From an uncultured Eubacteriales bacterium (GTDB lineage: Bacteria > Bacillota > Clostridia > Christensenellales > Borkfalkiaceae), in contig CACXHH010000143.1 in NCBI GenBank assembly GCA_902767455.1, forward strand, positions 1 through 6,601: DNA of 6,601 bases. Reading direction: 5' to 3'. The position numbers were made by a program, and so were the translations under genes. This document shows positions 1-4,052 of the stretch, piece after piece (position 1 is the stretch's first letter; each line of letters opens with the position of its first letter). The notes under the pieces are model-generated. The model saw only the letters and a list, made by a program, of their open reading frames with translations, was not told the origin of the DNA and did not search any database.

Positions 1-11
1 CAACAACAAAA

Positions 12-36
12 AGAGGACTTTATCCACAAGTCCTCT
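12..36. terminator. Terminator-like hairpin at window start
   Basis: A perfect 9-bp stem, AGAGGACTT (12-20) with AAGTCCTCT (28-36), encloses a 7-nt loop. On the minus strand it is followed by a T-tract (complement of the A-run at 8-12). On the plus strand only GTTT follows. It may be a bidirectional terminator for a gene left of the window. No gene using it is visible here. Confidence 0.45.
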
Positions 37-48
37 GTTTAAAATTGC

Positions 49-87
49 CGTATAACACGAAAAATCGTGCTATACGTCTGTTTTTTT
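49..87 (+). terminator. Rho-independent terminator of an upstream gene
   Basis: CGTATA (49-54) pairs with TATACG (71-76), and CACGA (56-60) with TCGTG (65-69), around an AAAA loop and one A/C mismatch. A run of seven T follows at 81-87. This is a standard plus-strand intrinsic terminator, presumably for a gene left of the window. Confidence 0.7.
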
Positions 88-116
88 ATTCAAATCAATA
101 TTCGCTGTAAAAAATC

Positions 117-153
117 GGCTGTCGCAAATCGTAATTATCAACTTGCGACAGCC
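117..153. terminator. Perfect 11-bp inverted repeat, possible terminator
   Basis: GGCTGTCGCAA (117-127) is exactly complementary to TTGCGACAGCC (143-153), with a 15-nt AT-rich loop. Read on the minus strand, the stem is followed by GATTTTTT. Read on the plus strand only a short TTTT (160-163) follows. It has terminator form in the minus direction, but no minus-strand gene was found that would end here, so its role is unclear. Confidence 0.45.
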
Positions 154-236
154 CCCATGTTTTCTACGATTTATCGCGTTATAGGCTTGCTTTTGAAAAA
201 ACGGCGCGTTTGTTGCGAGAAATTATTTCGCGGAAG

Positions 237-301
237 TTGACAAAAGTTAGTTGTATCTGATATAATCGTATCAAATACTGACGTATCACGTTGAAAACGT
301 G
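237..301 (+). promoter_or_regulatory. Promoter of the TetR-type gene with inverted repeats
   Basis: TTGACA (237-242) and TATAAT (261-266) are both consensus, separated by 18 bp. An inverted repeat TGATA-N6-TATCA (258-273) lies over the -10 element. A second perfect inverted repeat, CACGT-TGAAA-ACGTG (287-301), lies just downstream near the start of the transcript. GTATC occurs three times (253, 268, 283). TetR-family proteins usually repress their own promoters by binding palindromes, so 258-273 or 287-301 are reasonable operator candidates; that assignment is inference. Confidence 0.65.
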
Positions 302-326
302 GCGGCTTTTTCGGATAGTTTGAATT

Positions 327-851
327 ATGGATAAAAGACTCGAAGCTAATTTAAGGGTAAAAGGAAGCATTACCGACGCGCTTTTCGCGCTTATGCAAAA
401 GAAAAACCTTGCGGATATAACCATCACCGAAATAATAAACGACGCGGGCGTCGCGCGCGCTTCGTTTTATCGTAATTACAAATCGAAGTCGGACGTTATC
501 GTCGTCCTTATACGCGACATACTCGAACGCTTCCGCAACGGGCGCGAGATAACTTCAATAAACTACCGTTCCCGTCAGCACGTGAAGAAGTTTTTCCTTT
601 ACTTCCGCACGTATTCGAGCTACTTTATCAACCTTTACAACGCCAACCTTATCTCTCTTCTTATCGACGAGCTGAACGCTTTTCAGGCGGCGATGGCGGG
701 GGAGGCGGCTATGTCTTCGCCCGATAAATACTGCGTTTACTTTTATATGGGCGCGCTTTTCAACGTTTCGTTCGAGTGGACGCGCGCGGGCTGCGTAGAG
801 CCGCTCGACGACATGGTCGACGTGTTCTGTAAAGAAATGGGGATAATTTAA
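327..851 (+). CDS. TetR/AcrR-family transcriptional regulator
   Basis: A 174-residue protein with an N-terminal TetR-type DNA-binding domain. Residues about 12-60 hold three predicted helices, including the helix-turn-helix ITITEIINDAGVARASFYRN, a typical TetR signature with the recognition-helix pattern A-x-x-SFYRN-YKSK. The C-terminal half (about 65-174) is aromatic-rich and helical, as expected for the ligand/dimer domain, and resembles the short C-terminal domains of DhaS-like TetR proteins; that assignment is tentative. Residues 98-108 (YSSYFINLYNA) are unusually Tyr/Asn-rich. The ATG at 327 is the first suitable start but has no clear Shine-Dalgarno sequence; only a weak GGA lies about 10 nt upstream. 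No effector or export gene is adjacent, so its target is unknown and self-regulation through the promoter at 237-301 is the simplest guess. The gene ends directly in repeat family A. Confidence 0.85.
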   Translation: MDKRLEANLRVKGSITDALFALMQKKNLADITITEIINDAGVARASFYRNYKSKSDVIVVLIRDILERFRNGREITSINYRSRQHVKKFFLYFRTYSSYFINLYNANLISLLIDELNAFQAAMAGEAAMSSPDKYCVYFYMGALFNVSFEWTRAGCVEPLDDMVDVFCKEMGII

Positions 852-1187
852 TTAACATTTTTTTGCTGTCGCAAAAAAATCGTTAGGACTGTTGGTCGTG
901 AAACGCTTGACGGCGAGAGTCAATCTCGCCTTGCGTTTCTCGAAAATAATTATATAATTTGATTAACATTTTTTCTTGCGGGGCAAGAAAAAGTCGTTAG
1001 GACTGTTTGTCGTGAGCGACTTAACGGCGAAAATAAATTCCGCCTTGTCGCTCTCGAAAGAAATTATATAATTTGATTAACACTTTTTCTTGCGGGACAA
1101 GAAAAAGTCGTTAGGACTGTTTGTCGGAGCCCCTTAACGCGGAAAGTAAATTCCCGCTACGGCTCTCGGCGTAATTATATAATAATT
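846..1187 (+). repeat. Three tandem copies of structured ~112-bp repeat (family A)
   Basis: Units begin at about 850, 961 and 1075 (111-114 bp period). Each contains: an ATTAAC start; stem A (858-866/871-879; 970-979/983-992; 1084-1092/1098-1106); a conserved linker around CGTTAGGACTGTTTGTCG; stem B, with an outer and an inner helix; and a tail AATTATATAATTT. The outer helix of stem B differs in each copy yet still pairs: GAAACGC/GCGTTTC (900-906/933-939), GAGCGAC/GTCGCTC (1014-1020/1047-1053), GAGCC/GGCTC (1127-1131/1161-1165). The inner helix also changes in a compensated way: GGCGAGA/TCTCGCC, GGCG/CGCC, GCGG/CCGC. Units 2 and 3 keep the same A/C mismatch inside it. Units 1 and 2 share a T/T mismatch just below the outer helix. 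A structure under selection, as RNA or as single-stranded DNA, is well supported. The family is not one I recognise. Confidence 0.85.
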
Positions 1188-1206
1188 CTTTTCATCTATT
1201 CATCAC

Positions 1207-1310
1207 GCCGCAAAGCCTGCGGCAGTTATATTTTGTCTTATGGCAAAGTTATATTCGGCTGTCGCCGAGTTATATTGCCTTCGGCAGTTATATTTTCGCT
1301 ACCGCGAAAG
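1207..1310. repeat. Array of short hairpins separated by AGTTATATT (family B)
   Basis: AGTTATATT occurs at 1224-1232, 1247-1255, 1268-1276 and 1286-1294. Five small hairpins alternate with it: CCGCA/TGCGG (1208-1212/1218-1222); TTGTC/GGCAA with one G-U pair (1233-1237/1242-1246); CGGC/GCCG (1256-1259/1264-1267); TGCC/GGCA (1276-1279/1283-1286); TTTCGC/GCGAAA (1294-1299/1304-1309). The stems differ in sequence while the spacer stays constant. The block is flanked by AATAATTC direct repeats (1181-1188 and 1334-1341) and by imperfect inverted ends (ATTCATC...CCGC on the left, GCGGATTGAAT on the right), which gives it the look of a small non-autonomous insertion. No open reading frame is present. 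Confidence 0.7.
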
Positions 1311-1319
1311 TTGCGGATT

Positions 1320-1341
1320 GAATTATTATTTTAAATAATTC
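1320..1341. repeat. Perfect AT-rich inverted repeat at edge of hairpin array
   Basis: GAATTATT (1320-1327) pairs perfectly with AATAATTC (1334-1341) across a 6-nt loop. It forms the right edge of the AGTTATATT hairpin array, and its right arm also matches AATAATTC at 1181-1188. It may be a terminal sequence of the element or a target-site duplication. Confidence 0.45.
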
Positions 1342-1342
1342 A

Positions 1343-1433
1343 TCGGCGATTTTAGGGCGACGGCTCGAGCCCGTTAAAAAATCGCGCGAGCGCAATTCTT
1401 TTTTCCTTCATTTCTTCATTTCTTAATTTATAA
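1343..1433. repeat. Family C direct repeat, copy 1
   Basis: This 91-bp stretch is nearly identical to 2372-2461, in the same orientation. It starts with an outer stem GCGATTTT (1346-1353)/AAAATCGC (1378-1385) enclosing GGGC/GCCC (1355-1358/1369-1372) with a GGCTCGAGCC core. GCGAGCGC and a pyrimidine-rich tail TTTTTTCCTTCATTTCTTC follow. It lies just beyond the terminator of the minus-strand XRE gene, as copy 2 does for galE. Confidence 0.8.
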
Positions 1434-1464
1434 AAACTCGGCTGCCGCGTCAACGCGACAGCCG
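1431..1464 (-). terminator. Terminator of the XRE gene
   Basis: CGGCTG (1439-1444) pairs with CAGCCG (1459-1464) and CGCG with CGCG around a TCAA loop, with one C/A mismatch. Reading the minus strand, the stem is followed by AGTTTTTATAAA. It begins 2 nt past the stop codon of the minus-strand regulator, so it is very likely that gene's intrinsic terminator. Confidence 0.75.
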
Positions 1465-1465
1465 T

Positions 1466-1735
1466 TTATTTATACTTTTTGATGATGGCTTTTACAGCCT
1501 TTAACAGTTCCCTGTCCTTTTTGGGGATATCCCCTTCTTCGATGTCGAGCAGATAATTTGCGTCGAGCTTTAAAATCTCGCATATCCGCTTGAATTGTTC
1601 TATGCTCGGCTCCTGCATATCCCGCTCTATCTTGGAGTAGTTCGATTGATTCATCGGTATCGCCTTTGCCATATCGCTCTGCGTAAGCCCGAAGTCTTCT
1701 CTTTCCGCTCTTATCTTTTCACCTAACCCCAACAT
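1466..1735 (-). CDS. Small XRE/Cro-CI-type helix-turn-helix regulator
   Basis: An 89-residue protein whose first ~65 residues form a complete HTH_3/XRE DNA-binding domain. The helix-turn-helix is LTQSDMAKAIPMNQSNYSKI (about 17-36), followed by the typical ER-x-x-x-EPSIEQFKRICEIL stretch. The remaining tail (about 66-89) is short, charged and lysine-rich (KKDRELLKAVKAIIKKYK), probably a dimerisation helix. There is no peptidase, sensor or toxin domain, so it is a stand-alone repressor or antitoxin-sized regulator. The start is fixed by AAGGAG (complement of 1747-1752), about 10 nt ahead of the ATG. It is divergent from a strong plus-strand promoter carrying three similar 17-bp sites (1761-1839). 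The leftmost site overlaps the place where this gene's own -10 (TATTAT, complement of 1762-1767) would lie. Repression of both directions is a reasonable inference. The proline in the turn region (AIPMNQS) is mildly unusual. Confidence 0.88.
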   Translation of the reverse strand: MLGLGEKIRAEREDFGLTQSDMAKAIPMNQSNYSKIERDMQEPSIEQFKRICEILKLDANYLLDIEEGDIPKKDRELLKAVKAIIKKYK

Positions 1736-1760
1736 AACGCCGCTCTCCTTTTTATTTTAA

Positions 1761-1777
1761 TATAATATTTTTAACTA
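1761..1777. promoter_or_regulatory. Candidate operator O1 (half-site conserved)
   Basis: TATAATA-TTT-TTAACTA matches 13 of 17 positions of O3 (1823-1839). The right half TTAACTA is intact and the left half is degenerate. Its centre (1769) is exactly 31 bp from that of O2. It overlaps the probable -10 region of the minus-strand XRE gene, so binding here could give autoregulation. It is the weakest of the three sites. Confidence 0.4.
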
Positions 1778-1783
1778 AAAGAC

Positions 1784-1812
1784 TTGACATTTAGTGCATA
1801 TTGCACTATAAT
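1784..1812 (+). promoter_or_regulatory. Perfect sigma-A promoter of the tiny-peptide transcript
   Basis: TTGACA (1784-1789) and TATAAT (1807-1812) are both exact consensus with the ideal 17-bp spacer. Transcription should start near 1819, giving a leader of about 266 nt before the first peptide start at 2086. The spacer is almost entirely occupied by the palindrome O2, so a repressor bound there would exclude RNA polymerase. Confidence 0.85.
1792..1808. promoter_or_regulatory. Operator O2, perfect 17-bp palindrome in promoter
   Basis: TAGTGCA-TAT-TGCACTA is perfectly symmetric about 1800 and fills the spacer up to the first two bases of the -10 element. It shares the 7-3-7 design and the outer TAGT/ACTA ends with O3. 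The divergent XRE protein (1466-1735) is the obvious candidate binder; this is inferred from position and symmetry. Confidence 0.75.
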
Positions 1813-1822
1813 ACAAATATGG

Positions 1823-1839
1823 TAGTTAATTTTTAACTA
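1823..1839. promoter_or_regulatory. Operator O3, perfect 17-bp palindrome downstream of start site
   Basis: TAGTTAA-TTT-TTAACTA is symmetric about 1831, just after the expected transcription start. It has the same 7-3-7 layout and TAGT/ACTA ends as O2, with different central bases. Centre-to-centre distance to O2 is 31 bp, about three helical turns, which places both sites on the same face of the DNA. Confidence 0.65.
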
Positions 1840-1850
1840 TTATGTCGTAG

Positions 1851-2083
1851 TTTAGTTTTAAGAATAATTTGTTTCACCTTATCCTTTACGTCGTAAAATC
1901 CATTTTATCAACACCCTACGGTTTTATATAGTCACGCGAAATAAAGGATATCCGCAATCATCATTATAATGAAGTCGTTCTTGTTTGAGTTGATTCGTTT
2001 ATTAAAATTAAAGGTGAAAATAATCCTTCCACTATCGTTAAAGATGTTGAATTATTATTGAAATTATACAAAAAAGGAGCTAA
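1851..2083 (+). pseudogene. Possible gene remnant in the leader of the peptide transcript
   Basis: One reading frame runs through the leader with only three interruptions (TAG 1848, TAG 1929, TGA 1986). The segments between them have protein-like composition, notably after 1989: VDSFIKIKGENNPST, then IVKDVELLLKLYKKGAKN, ending in the RBS of the first peptide. No start codon with an RBS opens any segment. It may be a decayed gene once controlled by the same promoter, or simply a leader with a chance open frame. I do not recognise the family. Confidence 0.2.
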
Positions 2084-2085
2084 AA

Positions 2086-2157
2086 ATGGAAGTTTTCTTG
2101 ATTCTCGGTATTCTCGTATGGATAATCTTTACTGATATCAAAAACTTTTTTTCATAA
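2086..2157 (+). CDS. Tiny hydrophobic peptide, 23 residues, single membrane span
   Basis: The ATG at 2086 is preceded by AAGGAG (2074-2079) with 6-nt spacing, an excellent ribosome binding site in an otherwise gene-free stretch. The product starts MEVFLILGILVWIIF (residues 1-15), an uninterrupted hydrophobic helix with Trp12 near its end, then a short polar tail TDIKNFFS and a TAA stop. It is long enough for one transmembrane span and has no signal-peptidase site. It is the first gene after the promoter at 1784-1812 and lies 42 nt before a second peptide of the same design. Tiny peptides of this form include type I toxins, small regulators of membrane complexes, and phage-derived membrane peptides; the sequence does not decide between them. 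No homology search was possible. Confidence 0.6.
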   Translation: MEVFLILGILVWIIFTDIKNFFS

Positions 2158-2199
2158 TCCAAAACTCAACAAAAAATCTGATTAAAAGGAGATAAAATA

Positions 2200-2262
2200 A
2201 TGCTACTGTTGGTTATCATCTTTTTCGCCGTAGTCTTTTGGATGAAATTGCATAATCTGTAA
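2200..2262 (+). CDS. Second tiny hydrophobic peptide, 20 residues, single membrane span
   Basis: The ATG at 2200 follows AAAGGAG (2185-2191) with 8-nt spacing, again a near-ideal ribosome binding site. The product starts MLLLVIIFFAVVFW (residues 1-14), entirely hydrophobic and ending in Trp, followed by the basic/polar tail MKLHNL and TAA. Its layout parallels the peptide at 2086-2157: hydrophobic helix, Trp at the membrane edge, Lys in a short C-terminal tail. The sequences are not close copies. Two strong RBSs in series, each followed by a membrane-span-sized open frame, make chance unlikely. The pair is probably co-transcribed and may act together. No convincing terminator follows; only an AT-only 7-bp stem (2347-2365) and repeat family C lie downstream. 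Confidence 0.6.
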   Translation: MLLLVIIFFAVVFWMKLHNL

Positions 2263-2371
2263 GATTAATGTCATTTTACGTTATTTAAGATATGTAAACA
2301 TAATATGCTTATAACCATTCGCATTACTGCAAAACGGAATTTTTGTTTATATAAAAAGTATATAATTATTT
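2263..2371. other. AT-rich gene-free stretch
   Basis: Between the second peptide and repeat C copy 2 I see no open frame with an RBS. Two weak palindromes are present: TATGT-AA-ACATA (2291-2302) and TTATATA-N5-TATATAA (2347-2365). The second is followed by TTATTTT and could give inefficient termination of the peptide transcript. Confidence 0.3.
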
Positions 2372-2461
2372 TCGGTGATTGCAGGGCGACGGCTCGAGCC
2401 CGTTAAAAATCACGCGAGCGCAATTCTTTTTTCCTTCATTTCTTCATTTCTTAATTTATAA
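2372..2461. repeat. Family C direct repeat, copy 2
   Basis: This 90-bp stretch matches 1343-1433 in the same orientation, with only a few differences, all in or beside the outer stem. The stem here is GTGATT (2375-2380)/AATCAC (2408-2413), so the C:G pair of copy 1 (1347:1384) is replaced by T:A (2376:2412), a compensatory change. The GGCTCGAGCC core and the pyrimidine-rich tail are identical. It lies just beyond the galE terminator. Confidence 0.8.
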
Positions 2462-2466
2462 TTCAC

Positions 2467-2498
2467 AAAAAAATGCGGCTCTGTTTGAGCCGCATTTT
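2467..2498 (-). terminator. Terminator of galE
   Basis: AAAATGCGGCTC (2470-2481) pairs over 12 bp with GAGCCGCATTTT (2487-2498) around a 5-nt loop. On the minus strand the stem runs into seven T (complement of 2467-2473), which fits an intrinsic terminator 45 nt past the galE stop. A TTTT on the plus strand may let it act in both directions and also stop the peptide transcript. Confidence 0.85.
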
Positions 2499-2542
2499 CA
2501 AAAAAAGTCCTTCTATAAGTCGATTAACACGTTTTTTTAAAA

Positions 2543-3559
2543 TTATTCGACGTAGCCGTCGGGGTTTTTCATCTGCCAGTTGAGCGCGTCGCGACACATA
2601 TCGTCAAGGTTGCGTTTAGCTTCGAAGCCGATAAGTTCCTTCGCGTAAGCGGGGCTTGCGTAGCAGGTGGGGATATCGCCCGGGCGGCGATCTACTATCT
2701 TATAAGGAATCTCTCTTCCGAGCGCCTTGGAAAACGCCTTCACCATATCGAGCACCGAATACCCCGTGCCCGTGCCGAGATTAACAATCATAAGCCCGGA
2801 ATTCGTAAACAGCTTATTGAGCGCGAGAACGTGACCTTCGGCAAGGTCGCAAACGTGGATATAATCTCTCACGCCCGTACCGTCGTGGGTGGGATAATCT
2901 CCGCCGAAAACGTTAAGATACGGGAGTTTTCCGACGGCGACTTTGGTGATATACGGGCATAAATTGTTGGGTATCCCGTTGGGATCTTCGCCGATAAGCC
3001 CGCTCGGGTGCGCGCCGATGGGGTTGAAGTAGCGCAAAATAGCGATATTCCACGAATTATCGGATTTATACAAATCTTTCAGTATGTACTCTATAAACAG
3101 CTTAGTGCTGCCGTACGGGTTGGTGGTGGAAAGCGGGAAATCTTCCTTGATGGGCACGGTGTGCGGATTTCCGTAAACGGTGGCGGAAGACGAGAACACG
3201 AGATTTTTGCAATTAAACTCGCGCATGACTTCCACGAGAGAAATAAGGCCGCCGATATTGCAGTCGTAATACTCGACGGGCATACGCACCGATTCGCCCA
3301 CGGCTTTAAGCCCGGCAAAGTTGATAACGGCGTCTATCTCGTTTTCGGTGAATATCTTACGCAGGATATCTTTATCCCTGATATCGCCGAGATAAAATTT
3401 GAGTTTTTTGCCCGCGATCTTTTCTATCCTTTCAACGGCTATCATCTTGCTGTTGGAAAGATTGTCGACCACTACGACGTCGTAGTCGGCGTTCAGAAGC
3501 TCAACGCAGGTGTGGCTTCCGATGTAGCCGGCGCCACCGGTAACGAGAATTGTTTTCAT
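2543..3559 (-). CDS. galE: UDP-glucose 4-epimerase
   Basis: A 338-residue short-chain dehydrogenase/reductase of the GalE family, matching the usual length of about 330-340. It interconverts UDP-glucose and UDP-galactose in the cytoplasm with tightly bound NAD, serving the Leloir pathway and the supply of galactose for surface polysaccharides. Visible signatures: the Rossmann motif GGAGYIGS (8-15); FAGLKAVGES (81-90); SSSATVYG (123-130) with the catalytic Ser; Tyr149 and Lys153 of YGSTK; RYFNPIGAH (176-184); RRPGDIP (291-297); and a typical NPDGY end. The ATG is set by AAAGGAG about 9 nt upstream. No clear promoter lies in the 94-nt gap to the upstream minus-strand gene, so it may be transcribed with it from 3898-3926. 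The galactose genes galK and galT are not in the window. Confidence 0.97.
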   Translation of the reverse strand: MKTILVTGGAGYIGSHTCVELLNADYDVVVVDNLSNSKMIAVERIEKIAGKKLKFYLGDIRDKDILRKIFTENEIDAVINFAGLKAVGESVRMPVEYYDCNIGGLISLVEVMREFNCKNLVFSSSATVYGNPHTVPIKEDFPLSTTNPYGSTKLFIEYILKDLYKSDNSWNIAILRYFNPIGAHPSGLIGEDPNGIPNNLCPYITKVAVGKLPYLNVFGGDYPTHDGTGVRDYIHVCDLAEGHVLALNKLFTNSGLMIVNLGTGTGYSVLDMVKAFSKALGREIPYKIVDRRPGDIPTCYASPAYAKELIGFEAKRNLDDMCRDALNWQMKNPDGYVE

Positions 3560-3599
3560 GTTAAGACACTCCTTTTTTATCCACCGATAAATATCGATA

Positions 3600-3641
3600 C
3601 GCCGCTATCCCGCCAAAAACGCTTTCTGGCGGCGTACGGCG
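3600..3641 (-). other. GC-rich hairpin between the FTR-like gene and galE
   Basis: CGCCG (3600-3604) pairs with CGGCG (3637-3641), and CCGCCA (3610-3615) with TGGCGG (3627-3632), separated by internal loops. No T-tract follows on the minus strand, so it is unlikely to be a full terminator. It could attenuate or stabilise the transcript between the two genes. Confidence 0.4.
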
Positions 3642-3653
3642 CGTTCGACGTTA

Positions 3654-3851
3654 TTATTTTTCCTTGTAGTAAAGACGGCAATGGCAGTACCCTTCGAAGT
3701 AGGGGTCCTTTATCTGATTGCGGAATTCTTCGCACATACATTTATATTCGGGAAGCTTCCCTACTCTGCACGGGCAATAACCGTCTTTTGCGGCAAGACC
3801 TTCTTTTATGGTCTTGACTATCTCCTGATCTTCGTTCAATCTTATTTTCAT
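3654..3851 (-). CDS. Ferredoxin:thioredoxin reductase catalytic-subunit-like protein
   Basis: A 65-residue protein with three CxC motifs: CPC (26-28), CMC (38-40) and CHC (56-58). The CPC...CxC...CHC order and the closing YCHCRLYY are the hallmark of the FTR catalytic (beta) chain, in which four Cys bind a 4Fe-4S cluster and two form the redox-active disulfide that reduces thioredoxin. The inter-motif spacing (9 and 15 residues) differs from the plant/cyanobacterial pattern as I recall it (about 16 and 8), and the chain is shorter, so partner and substrate may differ. No variable (alpha) subunit, ferredoxin or thioredoxin gene is adjacent. The start at 3851 is supported by GGAGG just upstream (tight spacing) and by a good promoter. 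An alternative reading is a small iron-sulfur or zinc protein outside FTR proper. Confidence 0.78.
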   Translation of the reverse strand: MKIRLNEDQEIVKTIKEGLAAKDGYCPCRVGKLPEYKCMCEEFRNQIKDPYFEGYCHCRLYYKEK

Positions 3852-3897
3852 TTCCCCTCCGCGTCGCCGAACGCGATATACGACGACTTACGATATT

Positions 3898-3926
3898 ATT
3901 TTATCAAACGCGTAAAGCTAAGTCAA
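3898..3926 (-). promoter_or_regulatory. Promoter of the FTR-like gene
   Basis: Read on the minus strand: -35 TTGACT (complement of 3921-3926), a 17-bp spacer, and -10 TAAAAT (complement of 3898-3903). It lies about 47 nt ahead of the ATG and may also drive galE. Confidence 0.65.
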
Positions 3927-3982
3927 ACAAATCGAATAAGTATTCTTACAATATTTTATTTATTGACTGACAAATTACCTTA

Positions 3983-4018
3983 AATCGATTGACAACTCGA
4001 TTAATAATATTATATACT
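3983..4018 (+). promoter_or_regulatory. Promoter of glnN with inverted repeat over the -35
   Basis: TTGACA (3989-3994) and TATACT (4013-4018) are separated by 18 bp, 35 nt ahead of the glnN start. AATCGA (3983-3988) and TCGATT (3997-4002) form an inverted repeat that encloses the -35 box, and a further AATCGA lies at 3930-3935. This could be a regulator site. It does not match the GlnR consensus TGTNAN7TNACA, so a GlnR assignment is not supported. Confidence 0.55.
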
Positions 4019-4042
4019 TAACACAATTTTTTTATTATATTT

Positions 4043-4047
4043 GGAGG
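4043..4047 (+). promoter_or_regulatory. Ribosome binding site that fixes the glnN start
   Basis: GGAGG at 4043-4047 lies 5 nt before ATG 4053. A longer frame opening at TTG 4041 would contain this Shine-Dalgarno sequence as its second and third codons, so the start at 4053 is preferred. Confidence 0.85.
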
Positions 4048-4052
4048 AACTT

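Noticed and set aside
179..427. Minus-strand 82-codon frame over the TetR promoter and 5' end
   Set aside because: It overlaps a clear promoter and the start of the TetR gene on the other strand and has no motif.
846..1187. Tandem repeats as a CRISPR array
   Set aside because: Units of 111-114 bp are contiguous without unique spacers of uniform length, and no cas gene is present. The variation lies in paired stem arms.
1355..1375. tRNA-like T-arm (GGCTCGAGCC) in family C
   Set aside because: No acceptor, D or anticodon arms and no CCA end are present; the resemblance is limited to the TCGA core of a palindrome.
1986..1988. TGA read as an amino acid (alternative code)
   Set aside because: All called genes stop at TAA, but TAG also interrupts the same leader frame, and Trp is encoded by TGG throughout. 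A decayed or noncoding leader is simpler.
3008..3817. Long plus-strand open frame opposite galE
   Set aside because: It is antisense to a fully convincing galE and the FTR-like gene, has no RBS or recognisable motif, and reflects the codon bias of the real genes.
4041..4052. Upstream TTG start giving glnN four extra residues (MEEL)
   Set aside because: The extra codons contain the GGAGG ribosome binding site for ATG 4053, so they are very unlikely to be translated.
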